From Gymnothorax reevesii (Eukaryota; Chordata; Actinopteri; Anguilliformes; Muraenidae): DNA of 64,000 nt. The notes under the pieces are model-generated. The model was not told where the DNA came from and searched no databases. It saw only the letters and a list, made by a program, of their open reading frames with translations. The translations under genes and the position numbers were made by a program. Within the stretch, counting starts at the first letter, position 1. The number at the start of each line of letters is the position of its first letter. The DNA is taken from assembly GCA_029721435.1 (NCBI GenBank), contig CM056583.1, positions 47,583,120-47,647,119 of the forward strand, written 5' to 3'. Below are positions 25,396 through 39,300 of this stretch, one piece after another.

Positions 25396-27273
25396 CTTGT
25401 TTGTGTAGGAACAGAGCAGTGTAACCCACAGAACACTGTTTTTGACATAATGGACTTCAAAAATCTCAAAAATATATTAAAAAAAAAGAATAATATTACT
25501 CCCAATGTATTTCACAGGTATAATACGCACACAATTTTGCATTATGAATCTTATCAACATCTGTCACAATATGATCCAAACTCTAATTTTCATTTTCTGG
25601 GGTTAGACCACTCTGGTTCTCTCCAATGTATGTGTGTTTTTGTATATGTGACATGTATGTGTGTTTGTGTGTATGTGACATGCATGTGTGTTTGTGTGTA
25701 TGTGACATGCATGTGTGTTTGTGTGTATGTGACATGCATGTGTGTTTGTGTGTATGTGATTGTGTGTATGTTTGAGTTGGAGATCAGCAGAGAAAATTTT
25801 ACAGTTTTACTTTACTGCAACAGTTTTCATTACAAATGATGCTATCAGCTTACCATTTTGAGGGGAATTTTTGAATGGACATGAATTTCAGAATATCTTA
25901 GGATTTGCTATCTATCTCCTTTTGATAGCTTTTAATGACAGCATGCACTGGAGCTAACATGGACCCGACAAGTTTGTGCCAAACCTAATAACGAATGTTA
26001 TTCCAGCATGATTTTATAATTTTCCAAAGAGCTTTTGGTGATGTCACAGAATGCTTGGCTTTCTCAGTCTCCATTGTGCCTTCATAAATGCTCAATGGGT
26101 TTGAGGTCCAGTGACTGTGGAGGAAAGTCCATGACAGTCAGCAATCTTTAGTCTTCAAGTAGTTCTCGCAAAGCTTTGAGGTGTATTTTGGAGTCACCAT
26201 TTTTCCGCATTATGGGGCAGTTGTCCAACTCCTGGGTGAGCTAAACGCCCCCTGAAATTCCCACCGCCATGTTTACCTGTTGGTTTGATACACTGTGCTG
26301 TCTCTGTTTGTCTCCTTGTATACACCCTTCTCATTTCTCACTATGACTTTTTTCCGGCGATCGACAGGGAACTGCTCATATGTCTGTGCCCTCACTGAAT
26401 GTTTGAACGTTTTGTCTTTTTTACCCTCCTGAGAAGTGGTTTGAAGACGTTGACCTGCCCCTTAAGAGCATTACTAAGCAGTGTTCATTTCTCAGCACTC
26501 TTGCTGATGGGCTCTTGCTTTCTTTATTTAGCAAAGTCTATAACTGTGATGAAGTTGCTTTTCCGTATCTGAGTAATCAAAGCTTGATATAATGCTCTTT
26601 CACTGCTGTAGTCGCTTTTGGCCTGTCTGTGCTTTGGATACTAGTGATCCCGTTTCCACAAAGCATTTTGCCTTACTCTGTCCCCTTAGAAACCTTCAGT
26701 CTTGCAGTGGATTAATGCTGAGAAAGCGCCTGTTTGCTTCGAATAACAGTTTGACTTCTGACGCTTTATGTTAATTCTTATTAACTTAAAAGTCCTTATT
26801 TCCCATTATCACAATGCTACTTTGTGAGAAACATTCTTCAGAAAACTTGAGGCACAGCCTTATTTACAACAGATGAACAATGGCTGCATGTTGATTTACT
26901 TACACAAGATAAATGCAAATCCACCCAACTGTCATCTGACATGTTCCTCATTTAAAGGGATACAACCCAAGGACATCAGACCTTTCCAACAAGGGAGTTA
27001 CTAGCATGATCAGTATCACAAATTTTCCTACATTTTGTTGCAAGCATAGAAATTACGCAGAATACTTTTACATTATGACTTTATAATGTTTTAAAATGTT
27101 TCTGAATCTTCAAACTCTCTGATTATTTCAAGTTTAAATAAAATAGCATGCATGTAGTATGTAGTCACAGACCTTTGGAATGTGTGCGTGTGCATGTGCC
27201 TGTGCATGTTCGTGTGTGTGTGTGTGTGTGTGAGTGTGTGTGAGTGCACGTGCGTATGTGTTTGTGTGGGTTT

Positions 27274-27311
<38 letters not shown>

Positions 27312-30300
27312 CATTCTTGTGTGAGTGTGTGTGTGTGCATGCATGTGTGCGTGTATGTCTCTGTGCTCTGTGTATCTCCGTGCGCAGCTATTTTCTTCAT
27401 CAAGTAAATGAGCCCTTTGTCCGTTAAAATATTGATGTTCGGTCTTGTTCTGCAGGCACTTGGAATGATGTGAACTGTGGAAGGGATACTGCAGGTTATG
27501 TCTGCAAAAGACGTCCTGGAGAAATTCCTCCTCCCAAACCAACTGATGCTTGGTCTGGACATTGTCCAGAAGGTGACAAAACATCACTGAATGGAATATA
27601 GGAGTCAACCTAATGAATAAACCATACTCTTTACAATCAATAGATGTATTTTTGAATTCAACTTATAAATCAGCATTCATGAAAGGCATGATTCACTTTT
27701 TTTTATTGGTCTCTCTAGGGTGGAAGCAGTTTGAACATAAGTGCTATATATTCAAAGGAGACCACAAAGATCAAAGGGAATTTAGAGCCAATTGGTCCTT
27801 CGCACAACAGTGGTGCCGAAGCGTGCCGAACCCACCCGGAGATTTGGTTGTGATTGACAGTCGATATGAGAATGGTAAGAATGGACCAAATAAGCCTCTA
27901 TTTTCTTCTCCGCTGATAATTTAGTTTAGCGCTTCCTAATCCAATTCCTGGAGATCGACCGTTCAGCCTGATTCCACTAATTTACAGCTCATTGAGATCC
28001 ACTCTGAATGAGATGCGTTTTGTCAGTGACTGAGTGAAAAGGGCTGCAAATGTACAGAAGCTGGATTGGGAAACCTGGAATATGTTGCACTATTGGCCTT
28101 AATCCATTCTAGTTGTTGCAGATATTGTATATTCCACGCTCACTGTGCTCATCTTGTTTGTAGATTTTGTGTCCAGTTACCTGAAGGACTTAGTCTTGCC
28201 TGTCTGGATTGGTATGTCTGACGCTGTCCATGAGGGGAAGTTTGTTTGGAGCGATGGGAGTCGAGTGAAGTATACCAATTGGGCTGAAAATGAGCCGAAC
28301 AACAATGGAGAACAAGGGGTAAGAGACTGAAACAGCCCCTAAACAGTCAGCTTCTCTCTGGGTCTGATCATAGTAGGTGCAGACATGAAAAATGTAGTGG
28401 AGTAACCATCTAATTGCTCTCATTCCACCACTGAATTTTCTTATGGGAGACCCAGAGTGGCAGTATCTGAAATGAGAAATAATGTCGAAATATTTTAGTG
28501 GATTTTACGCTTGACTACGTTGGGAAAAGTTATTTTATTGATACACAGATGATGCAATGCAACAGAGTGGGGGAAAAAAAACCTTTTTAAATGAATAATG
28601 TGACATAGTCCCAAGCTGCATGCTTCTGCTCCGCACAGAACTTTTGAGTTCTTAGTTTTGCAGCATTTTCTTCATAATATTCAAGTTCCACTAGTCGATG
28701 GAAACACACTCTGATTTGCAATTACTGTAATTTACAGCGAGCTCAAAAATTGCTGGCACCCCTGACTGGCAATACAGAAACAATACAAAAGAAAAAAAAA
28801 AAAATAGACCCTAGCAATATAATTACTGAGAAACGGAATATGTACCATTGTGTGTGAAATACTTTATTGCATTAATGTTTTAATCGAAACAACCAAAATC
28901 ATAACAATCATTTGATACAAAATAAATTTCAGCAAAATTAGGGTTCCATAATTTGTGGCACTCTTCATTTTCTACTTAGTGCAAACACCTCTGGCAAAGA
29001 TTACAGCATGGAGTCTTATTGTGTAATTTTTGACAAGGTTAAAGCACACTTCTGGAGGGACTATGGACCATTCCTCTAAGCAAGGTCTTTTCAAGATCCT
29101 TCACATTTTTGGGTTTATGTTTATCAAATGCCCACTTCAACAGCCCACAGGTTTTCAATTGGTGACCGAGATGGCCATTGCAGAACATTGAGTTTGTTGT
29201 CACTGGACCTTTTCTGTGTGCATCCTGAGATATGCTTTAGGTCATTGCCTTCTTGGAAAGTCCACCTACGATTAAGCCCCAGAGCATTTCTTGTGGAGGC
29301 AAACAGGACATCAGCCAAATTATCTTGAAACTTGGTAGAATTCATCATGCCATTTGTCTGAACCAGTGTCCCTGTGCCTGTTAAATTAAAACAGCCCCAA
29401 AACATGACTGACCCACCATCATACAGTATTTTACCGTAGGTACGACATGCTTCTCCTTGTATGTATTTGTATCGACGCCAAACATGCTGATGCCGTATCT
29501 GACCGAAACATGCAATGTTGGTCTCATCTGACCAATGCACCTTGTCCTAGTCATAATTTAAATGAGGTTTGGCAAACTCTGAGCGCTTGCATCTGTGTTT
29601 TCTGGTCAGAAAAAGCTTTCTTCTGGTGACCCTTCCAAAGAGTCTTTAGTTGAGGAGGTGGTGCCTGATGGTGGTATTGAAAACCTGGCCAACCTAAGAT
29701 TCCATTAGGCCCGCAATGGTCAATCACAAGCAGCAAAACAATCAATCAAAATGCCTTATCTTACTAAGGCCCAGCCTACCCCGATATCACAGCCATACTG
29801 TCCCACACTCAGGGTTGTTCGAATGTTCAAAAGTATATCAGTATAAGGGGTGCTGTTACCAATGTGTCAGATGTGACAAAAACCAGACATGCACCATGGA
29901 GAAGCTTCTGGAAATGGTATATGTGTCTCATGTACATTGTGAAAACACTGATTTTGTTTTGTCCTCCTTCAGGAACACTGTGCTTCCATAGGTCACAGCA
30001 TACTGGTCACTGGTCGCTGGAATGATGAACAGTGTCATCAAAACAGAGGATGGGTTTGCTACAGAAAAAAATGTGAGTCTCACCCTCCGGCCACCTCTCC
30101 TCTTACTTGCTGTCAAAAGAATTTAGATGCTTCACTTTTGTTTTACAGTAGTTCAAAATTGTTCTTTCATAATGGGAGGCATTTTCTTTGAAACAAGACT
30201 TGTGTTGATCAGAGAAGCTGCAGTGTAAAGCTCTGACTTGGAAAAAGTTGGATTGGACTGGAAAATGTGCCTAAAAACAGAGGGGTGATTTGTAAATGTA

Positions 30301-33300
30301 CTTTGACTTGTATTTCATTGCAGATTGTATGAACACAAGATACTTTGAGTTTTGTCTGGTAAACTTCATTTAATTTGTAAATTCCTGCTATTCAGGCCTG
30401 CAGTGCATCCCAAAAAAGTTGGGACGGGGTAAATTTAGCACTGGGCTGAAAATTTGAATAATAACTTGAATTGAAAACCGCTGATGTCTGCAAGGGATCG
30501 TGATCATGGCTTGGTACAAAAGCAGCCTCCAAATAAGGTCTAGTCCTACAGGGGCTAAGATGGACCATGGATCACCAGTCTGCAGACAAATGTTCCTCAA
30601 AGAAATATAAGAAAGAATTTTGACATTTTGCCCTCTGCAGTGCACAGTCTTGGGGAGTAAGGGGAGTAACGGAATACATGTAACAACATTACGTAATTAG
30701 GATACCAAAAAAAAGGTAACTGTATTCTGTTACAGTTACACACATAAAAGATGTGATTAAATTACAATTACATTCTGTAAAAGATGTGCGCCAACATTTT
30801 TCTCAGTAAATACAGTTGTATATTTCTAATGGAGCTATTGACATGAAATTTTCACCAGATGTCTGTAACCCAAGAAATCCACACATACAAAAAAAAATCA
30901 AAACAAATAAGTCCATAAATTAACTAATGTGAAATAAAGTGGAATGACACAGGGAATAAGTATTGAACACATGAAGAAAAGGGGGTGCAAAAAGGCATGG
31001 AAAGCTGAGAAACCAGCTTAAATTTGTCAGTATTTAGAAAGTAATCCTGCCCCCTATCAGTACAAATTAATATCAGCTGATTTAGTCCTAATTGATAGCC
31101 TATAAAAAGGTTTTTCATTGCCAAGGTGTCACACAAGAAGAATCTCATGAAGGGTTAAAGCAAAGAACTCTTTCAAGACCTTTGCTACCCGAGTGTAGCA
31201 AAATGGGTTTGGTTACACTTACAGTCGTTTACAAATTACTTTGCTTGGCCAAATGGTAGCACTATAGACAGGTACAACTAATTTTTTTCCAGTTGGCCAC
31301 TATGTGGCGCTGTAGTAAGAAAAACAATTTAAAATTGCGTATTTGTTTCCGACCATTTGACTCAGTGGTTCTAATTTTGCATATTGCATCTCTGGATGAG
31401 GATCAAATAGCCTTTCCAATTAGAAAATAAATCTTTAAATATATGGCTGCTATTTGTAAATCAGATAACTGCTGGAAAATTTCTAGAACTTGAGCATCAT
31501 TTTATACACTTTGCCCTGTGATGCAGCAGGACATTTTTGGTGTCGTTGGAAAGTTTGGTATTGCCACTAAAATTTAGAATGGGTCTGAAGTTCCTCTGGT
31601 CTGAATGCAGCAGCTGCATTTTTAGGGACCCATGCATGGTTTTTTGAGGTGAAAGGACTTTTCTTTAGAAAGCTATGGCATTTTGTGTCATGACAGTTTT
31701 CATTACAAAACCTACAGTGCTATTAAAAAGTATTTGGCCCCTTTCAGATTTTTTCTATTTTTGGATATTTGTCACATGCTGTTTCAGATGAACAAATTTT
31801 AATATTGGACAAAGATGAACTGAATAAACTCAAAAGACTGTTTTGAAATAATAATTCCATTCATTGAAAGCCAAAAAAAACCCTATCATATACTACCTGG
31901 CACATTGTGAAAATGTAATTGCCCTCCTAGGGCCTGATTTACTAAGACCTTCAGCATATACAAAATCTTTTTGCCCATGCAAAACCAATAATATTGCCCA
32001 TGATTGGCCTGCCTTGCACCTATTAGTGGCAAGGTTTCTGGTTTTGCATGGGCAAAAAGATTTTGCATATGCTAAAGGTCTTAGTAAATCAGGAGCCAGT
32101 TGCACCAAACGTATTGTAAGTGCTTGTTGTAAGGCACCAAATTTAGGACTGAGCTGAGACATGTCGTAACTGCTGTTTCACCAAAAACTCTTACGTGTGT
32201 AGTAAAATCCGTATCGTAAGATATGTCTTAGGACATGTCCTAAATGACATACACAAACATCCCTGGCTGTGAAGTCCTGTATGGTGCCACCAACTACAGG
32301 AAGGTGAAATCTGAGTGGCAAATTGTCAATTTTGGATGGTGTGATGTATGTATGCTTGCATGAGCAGTTGATATGATGTATACAATAATGTATAAATAAA
32401 CATGAGTAACATAGAATGAACTGAACTAAGACAGCTATATATAGCACACACAAAAGCAGCGAGATGGTTTTTCTCTGGAGCAAAAAAAAAAAAAAAAAAG
32501 CAGTCGGTGCAGTCTTGAATGAACAACCCAGAAAGTGCCAAACATCAGAGGGCATGTGAGATTCTTCTGGAAAAAACTTGAGTGACATCGGTCATTTTTC
32601 ACCGATGTACTGAATGGAGCTAAGCAAAGGGCTACAAAATTGTCTCTGTTTAACCAATTAGGCTACTCTAAGCCTGTCCCCATTTACTTTGCTCAATCAG
32701 TAATCAAACAGTAAATTTGACTTATTTAATAAGTTGAATGAGTAGATGCTCCAATTTATCAAGATAGCATGCTTGATTATCGCATTTTGAAAATTAAATG
32801 GCCATAGAACGGCACAGTGAAGCAAGAATGTGATAGCATGATTTTTTGTGGGCTTACATTTGGCCATTTTGCGCGATTGCGATAACTTATATCTCAATGT
32901 CAGCTTTCTTTTGTTATACAGAATGTTTTCCACCTTGTGTATTTCGTATATGCCTAAAATCCACGGCGATCTTAAAATGAATCACTTTATGTTTAATTAA
33001 TATGTAATAATCTCCTAAAAATGCTACAATGAGAGATGAAATTCAGAGTTGGGATGTGGCAATGTTAAACCACGATTTTTTATAAGTGTGACCACTTACC
33101 GCTGTGGGGTATGTAGACAGTTGCATGCAATTTCTTGAAATGTACAGACTTGTTATCACTGTAGCAATATTAGATTATTACGGTTAAATTAAAAAGAAAG
33201 ATTTATTTTAAGATCGCACCACCCTTATGTCACCTCCCACCACACGTAGGTTTCTGTGGTTATTCCGTGTCCTAACTTGTGTTGGTATAGCGGCTCTTTT

Positions 33301-36300
33301 CGCCGTTGATAGCCATTGCACCAATTTGTCTTACAACACAGCACTTAGGACAAGGCTTGTCGTAAGTCATCATTGGTGCAATCCATTTTCATGCATAACT
33401 TCAGGGCAGCACTTAGGATGGTTGGTGCAACCGGCCCCAGGCCCTTAGTAACTAAATCAACCAATTAAACACATTTAATTGCATTGCCAAACAACGGGTT
33501 GCACAGAGCAGGGGCTTGCGTTGTACATTTGCATTGTATCACTTCGTATTCTGTATGTGGGCACGTTCCTAACTGCATATGGGAAAATAATGCGCGCAGC
33601 TGGGCTACTAGAGTGCATAGCATACATGTGAAGAGCTGCTTGCCCATGTTCAAAAAAAAAAAAAAACTATTACTGAGACCACCTTTTACTTTAATCAAAC
33701 CAGAGTCAATTTACACTCATAGGTTTTACTAAACACTAAACTTAAAACATTCAAATTTGAGATATATTTAATCACTGGCAACTTGATTTCTTAAAAAAAA
33801 GACTCTCAACAACAGTATCATAATCACCTGATTAAACCCATTCATCATTCGTGAGCAGTCTTGTTGTTGAGTCAAGATTCATGACAGATGAATCACATCC
33901 CTCATGACTATCGGAAAAGATCTTCACTCAACCAATTAAAAAAATATTCCTAAATTGTTGGTCAAAAATGTTTTCTAAAAAATGCACTCAAAAAAGGCTC
34001 AGATTGCACCAGAGAGCACCTAAAACCCCAGAGCTTCCAGCTTTTTTTCATTGTACCGAACTCGTATCTAACCATGACCCCAATACTGAGGTACGTACCA
34101 AACTGTGACTTCTGTGAACCTTTACACCCCTGGATTCTACTATGAAAAGTGGGCCAGAATTCCTCCAAAGTGATGTAAAAGACTCATTGCCTGTTATCAC
34201 AAAATTTTCACTGCAGTTGTTACCACCAAGGATGGCATAACCAGTTATTACATTTCTGGGGTCAATTTAATTATTTTTTTATATAGGTGATATAGGTTTT
34301 GAATAATCTTTACCTCTAATAAGTAGAAATTATTTAAAAGTTGCATTTTGCACCCACTCATGTCATCTTTGTCTAATATTAAGATCAGTTGTATGATCTG
34401 AAATAGTAATTTTGATAAATAAACAAAAAAGAATTTTCAGGAATTTCCTATCTTATCACAATCTATCAAAAAAACAAAACAAGTAAAACTTCATGTGGTG
34501 CAACTTCCCTTTACTATCCACAATTTTACACAGGTGCGTATTTGCAATAACATTAGAGTAAATGGCTGCGCTGTGTGCAGCCAATTACTGTATATTTATA
34601 TGCAAGTATGTACAGTGAGCATTGCCAATTAACTTATCCAAGCAATTTGTTCTTGTAGTATTCACTGTGGTTTATCATGCGTCATGCAGCGAGCGACGTG
34701 CCCACACCCCATCCCACTGCTAGCCATTGCCCCTCTGGCTACATTTCCTGGAAGAGGAACTGCTACAAGCTGGTGGAAGACAGCAAGACATGGGAGGCGG
34801 CCCAAAAGGCGTGTGAACAGGAGAATGGCAACTTAGCCAGTATTGATGCTAGCTATGACCAGGCCTTTGTTTCTGGGGTTGTGCTTCGGGGACAACGTGA
34901 AGCCTGGATCGGACTCCGGCGAAAGGTATGGCCAGATATCCATGATTTGCAGTTACAGTGTAGTAACACAAAAATTGCTGTAACAAAGCATTGCCTGCTC
35001 AAAACATTTGTTATTAAATAAATTGCTGGTCTTGACCTAAGAAATCATACTTTAAAATTGTTACCAATGACATTACACACTCACCTATATCCAGGGTGAC
35101 AGCACATGCTGGTGATGTAACCACACTACATTTGCAAGCTGACCTGATCAAATTAATTGATCTTGATTTGGTCCTCATGTTTCAGAATTGGCATCCTAGT
35201 TCTATAATTGTAGGAAAAGTTTGCATACGATGCTATCATTCCCCATGCTTGTGGATCTGACTCCTCCTATCTTTGCATCTTCTTGTATTTTTAGCTGCGA
35301 CCAAGCAGCTCTATGAACGCGTCTGTCAGTCTGTCTGTCTGTCTGTCCGTCCGTCTGTCTGTCCGTCTGTGACACCTTTTCCACCATGTTCCTGTCGTCG
35401 TATCATAATGAAATTTTCAGGAGTTATTGACCTTCACCAAAGTGATGTCCATGCACAAGGTCGAGGTCAAAGGTCAAAGGTCAAGTTCACAGAGGTCACG
35501 ACCTTGTTTGCAGGTTTTCGCGCTGTAACTCCAGATAGAATTCATGGATCGCTGTGAAATTTTGGAAATAGCTTTTAGGCATACAGGAGGTGTATACTAT
35601 TGTTTTTCAAAGTCATCCGTCAAATCCCAAGGTCACAAAGGTAAAAAAAAGTGTCAATTTTGCCCGATTTGACGGTTTTCGCACCGTAACTCAAGTTTAA
35701 TTCAATGCATGGCTATGAAATCTTACAGTAAGCTTCTTGGTATAGAGGAGGGGTTCCCTATTGATTTTCAAGGTCATCTGTCGAATCCCAAGGTCACACC
35801 GGTCAAAAAAGTGTCGATTTTGCCCCGATTTCACAGTTTTCGCACCGTAACTCCACTTTAACTTGATGGATGGCTATTACATCTTAGAACAAGCTTCTTG
35901 GTACAGAGGAAGGGTCCCCTATTGATTTTCAAGGTCATTTGCCAATTTCGACATCACACTTGTACAAAACCCAAAACCAGTGAAGTTGGCACGTTGTGTA
36001 AATCGTAGATAAAAACAGAATACAATGATTTGCAAATCCTTTTCAACTTATATTCAATTGAATACACTGCAAAGACAAGATGTTTAATGTTCAAACTGAG
36101 AAACTTAATGATTATTTGCAAAAAAAAAATTAACTTAGACTTCAAAGGCAGCAACACATTGCAAAAAAGTTGGCATAGGGGCCTTTTTACCACAGTGTTA
36201 CATCGCCTTTCCTTTTAACGACACTCAGTAAACGTTTTGGAACTGAGGAGACCAATTTTTGAAGCTTTTCAGGTGGAACTCTTTCCCAATCTTGCTTGAT

Positions 36301-39300
36301 GTACAGCTTAAGTTGTTCAACAGTCCGGGGTCTCCGTTGTCGTATTTTACGCTTCATAATGCGCCACACATTTTCAATGGGAGACAGGTCTGGACTACAG
36401 GCAGGCCAGTCTAGTACCCGCACTCTTTTACTACGGAGCCATGCTGTTGTAACACGTGCAGAATGTGGGTTGGCATTGTCTTGCTGAAATAAGCTGGGGC
36501 GTCCATGAAAAAGCCGTTGCTTGGATGGCAACATATGTTGCTCCAAAACCTGTATACCTTTCAGCATTAATGGTGCCTTCACATATGTGTAAGTTGCCCA
36601 TGCCTTGGGCACTAATACACCCCCATACCATCACAGATGCTGGCTTTTGAACTTTGCGCCTATAACAGTCCGGATGGTTCTTTTCCTCTTAAGTCCGGAG
36701 GACACGACGTCCACAGTTTCAAAAAACAATTTGAAATGTGGACTCGTCAGACCACAGAACACTTTTCCACTTTGCATCAGTCCATCTTAGATTAGCTTGG
36801 GCCCAGCGAAGCCGGCGGCGTTTCTGGGTGCTGTTGATAAATGGCTTTCGCTTTGCATTGTAGAGTTTTAACTTGCACTTGCAGATGTAGCGACGAACTG
36901 TAGTTACTGACAGTGGTTTTCTGAAGTGTTCCTGAGCCCATGTGGTGATGTCCTTTACACACTGATGTCAGTTTTTGATGCAGTACCACCTGAGGGATCG
37001 AAGGTCACGGGCATTCAATGTTGGTTTTCGGCCTTGTTGCTTATGTGCAGTGATTTCTCCAGATTCTCAAAACCATTTGACGATATTACGGACCGTAGAT
37101 AGTGAATCCCTAAATTTCTTGCAATAGCTCGTTGAGGAATGTTGTTTTTAAACTGTTCGACAATCAGCTCACGCATTTGTTCACTAAGTGGTGACCCTCG
37201 CCCCATCCTTGTTTGTGAATGACTGAGCATTTCAGGGAAGCTGCTTTTATACCCAATCATGGCACCCACCTGTTCACCTGTGGGATGTTCCAAATAAGTG
37301 ATAAGTGATAAGTAATAATTTGATGAGCATTCCTCAACTCTCTCAGTCTTTTTTGCCACTTGTGCCAGCTTTTTTGAAACATGTTGCAGGCATGAAAATC
37401 CAAAAGAGCTAATATTTGCAAAAAATTACTAAGTTTACCAGTTCGAACATTAAGTAACTTGTCTTTGCAGTGTATTCAATTGAATATAGGTTGAAAAGGA
37501 TTTGCAAATCATTGTATTCTGTTTTTATTCATGATTTACACAACGTGCCAACTTCACTGGTTTTGGGTTTTGTACAACAAACCACCAGTCATGGACACTA
37601 GGCCTCGTGACGGATGCTAGGCGAGGTCGCAGCTATTAGATCCTTCTGATCTACTTGTTACATTACAATGGTCAAAGGTCTAAGCAGAAATTGGACTTTG
37701 TGACATTTTATGACCAGATTGAAAACTGCTGGCAAAGTGTTCATTTTTGGGTTTCATACTTCTCTCCAAGTTACTACAGTGCCCTCCACTACTATTGGCA
37801 TGCTTGCTAAATAATAGCCGAAAAGGCCACAAAAAAATATGATTGCACTGAATCCTCTTCATCCTCTTTCAAATTATTAACAATAATCCACACTTGAATT
37901 CAAAGAAAATGATGGAAAGAAAAAAAATCTTTAATTGTTTTTCCAAAAACACGCCTGCCACAATCAATGGCACCACTGCAACATTGTAATCGAGAAATCT
38001 ATCTGAAATATATGCCCATTCATATTTCACCTTTATAGGTCCACCATAATGATGCGGAAAACTTCAACTGACACTCATGACTTCACCTGAAGTATAAATA
38101 TGGGGTCCTATACGGCCCAACTTCCCTTAGTCATCCATTACCAAAGTGAAGACAAAAGACAACAGCAATGATGTGCCACATAGTAACTGAGCGATAAAAA
38201 TGTAAAAATGCCTGTAGGAAGTGGCTTAAAAATGGAAAATATCCATGTGGACTAAGAGAGCAATAATTAAAACGTTATGGCATTTTAAAATCCTGCCAGG
38301 AATAGAATGTATGCCTACTCTGAATCCATACACTGTGAGGAGGATGGCTCATAATGTATAAGATACCCGAAGGATCGTTGTTGGGGAGTTGACTTTATGT
38401 CATGGGATCAGGAAGACTCCAAGACAGTTACATACTATCTACACGACTACAAGATGTTTGGATGTGTTTCCTGTAAAAAAAAAAAAAAAGAAAAAGAAAA
38501 AAAAATCCTCTGCTTCCACCAAAAACCAAACTCATTCACCCACCGTTTGCCAGACAGTTATAAAAAATCCATTTCATTCACTTACCGTTTGCCAGACAGT
38601 ATTTAAAAATCCATTGCAACTGTGTTACTTCGTCAGATGACACAAAGATAGTTGTTTGGCAATGAGTGCTAGTAGTGGGTTTGGCATAAAAATAAAGGTG
38701 CCGGGTACCCATTCTGTCTAGAACTCATCTCCTGTCTGATGTATGGTAGATGATCATTGATTTTTTTTAGGGCTGTTTTCATTGCCAAGGCCTTAGTAGG
38801 ATTCATGGTACAAGCAAATGTTAACTCAAAACCTGATTGCCTTTGCCAGAATGCTTAAGCCGGGCTATAGGTGCAGTCGGTGCTTCCACACTTGTGCCTA
38901 GCAACCCAACTGCCTCCTTAACTATATTGAAAATAATGATTGCTCAGTATTGCTCAGGGTGTTTGAATACTTAAGATCATCATTAATTTCATTATACAGC
39001 CTTTTTGAGTCATCATGATACAGTTATATGGACAGCCTCTATATTGAGGCCAGAACTAGATACGAGCTGAAATTAGCTGTTATTGGGCTGGGAGACTGTC
39101 CTTACCAACAACCGTTGATACATGGAAATATGATCCTTTAGAGTGACCAGATTTCAAGTTTGCCTTTTCAAAATACTGGAGAGATTTCAGGGATAGTTGT
39201 TGTTCATTGTTTTATCATCAGAAAATAGCGATTTATGCTTTTATTTCATGTTCATTTTGTTAAGCACACATTAGACATATAGTGAGGATAAAACTATCAC

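Larger units (their letters stand above)
31715..34290. mobile_element. Tc1-like element split by nested insertions
   Basis: The left part (31715-31929) starts gtgctattaaaaagtatttg and has the aatattggacaaagatgaac block. The right part (33445-34290) contains cacctgattaaacccattc, a ctgcagttgttaccaccaag block and ends with a ggggtcaatttaattatt type terminus. These are the two ends of one known style of fish Tc1-like element. The middle is replaced by the MITE and Harbinger-like insertions listed below. Confidence 0.6.

Noticed and set aside
25156..25839. 227-codon plus-strand ORF
   Set aside because: Its first part is the CTLD5 exon 25176-25276; the rest runs through TG/TA repeats and the 27-bp minisatellite in the intron. 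It is not one protein.
27134..27608. Minus-strand ORFs of 142 and 147 codons
   Set aside because: They are His-Thr repeats read from a (TG)n microsatellite and overlap a real exon on the other strand.
34658..34689. Acceptor ttcttgtag at 34658 as the start of CTLD7
   Set aside because: It would begin in phase 0, but the upstream donor at 30072 is phase 1. The acceptor at 34689 is the one in phase.
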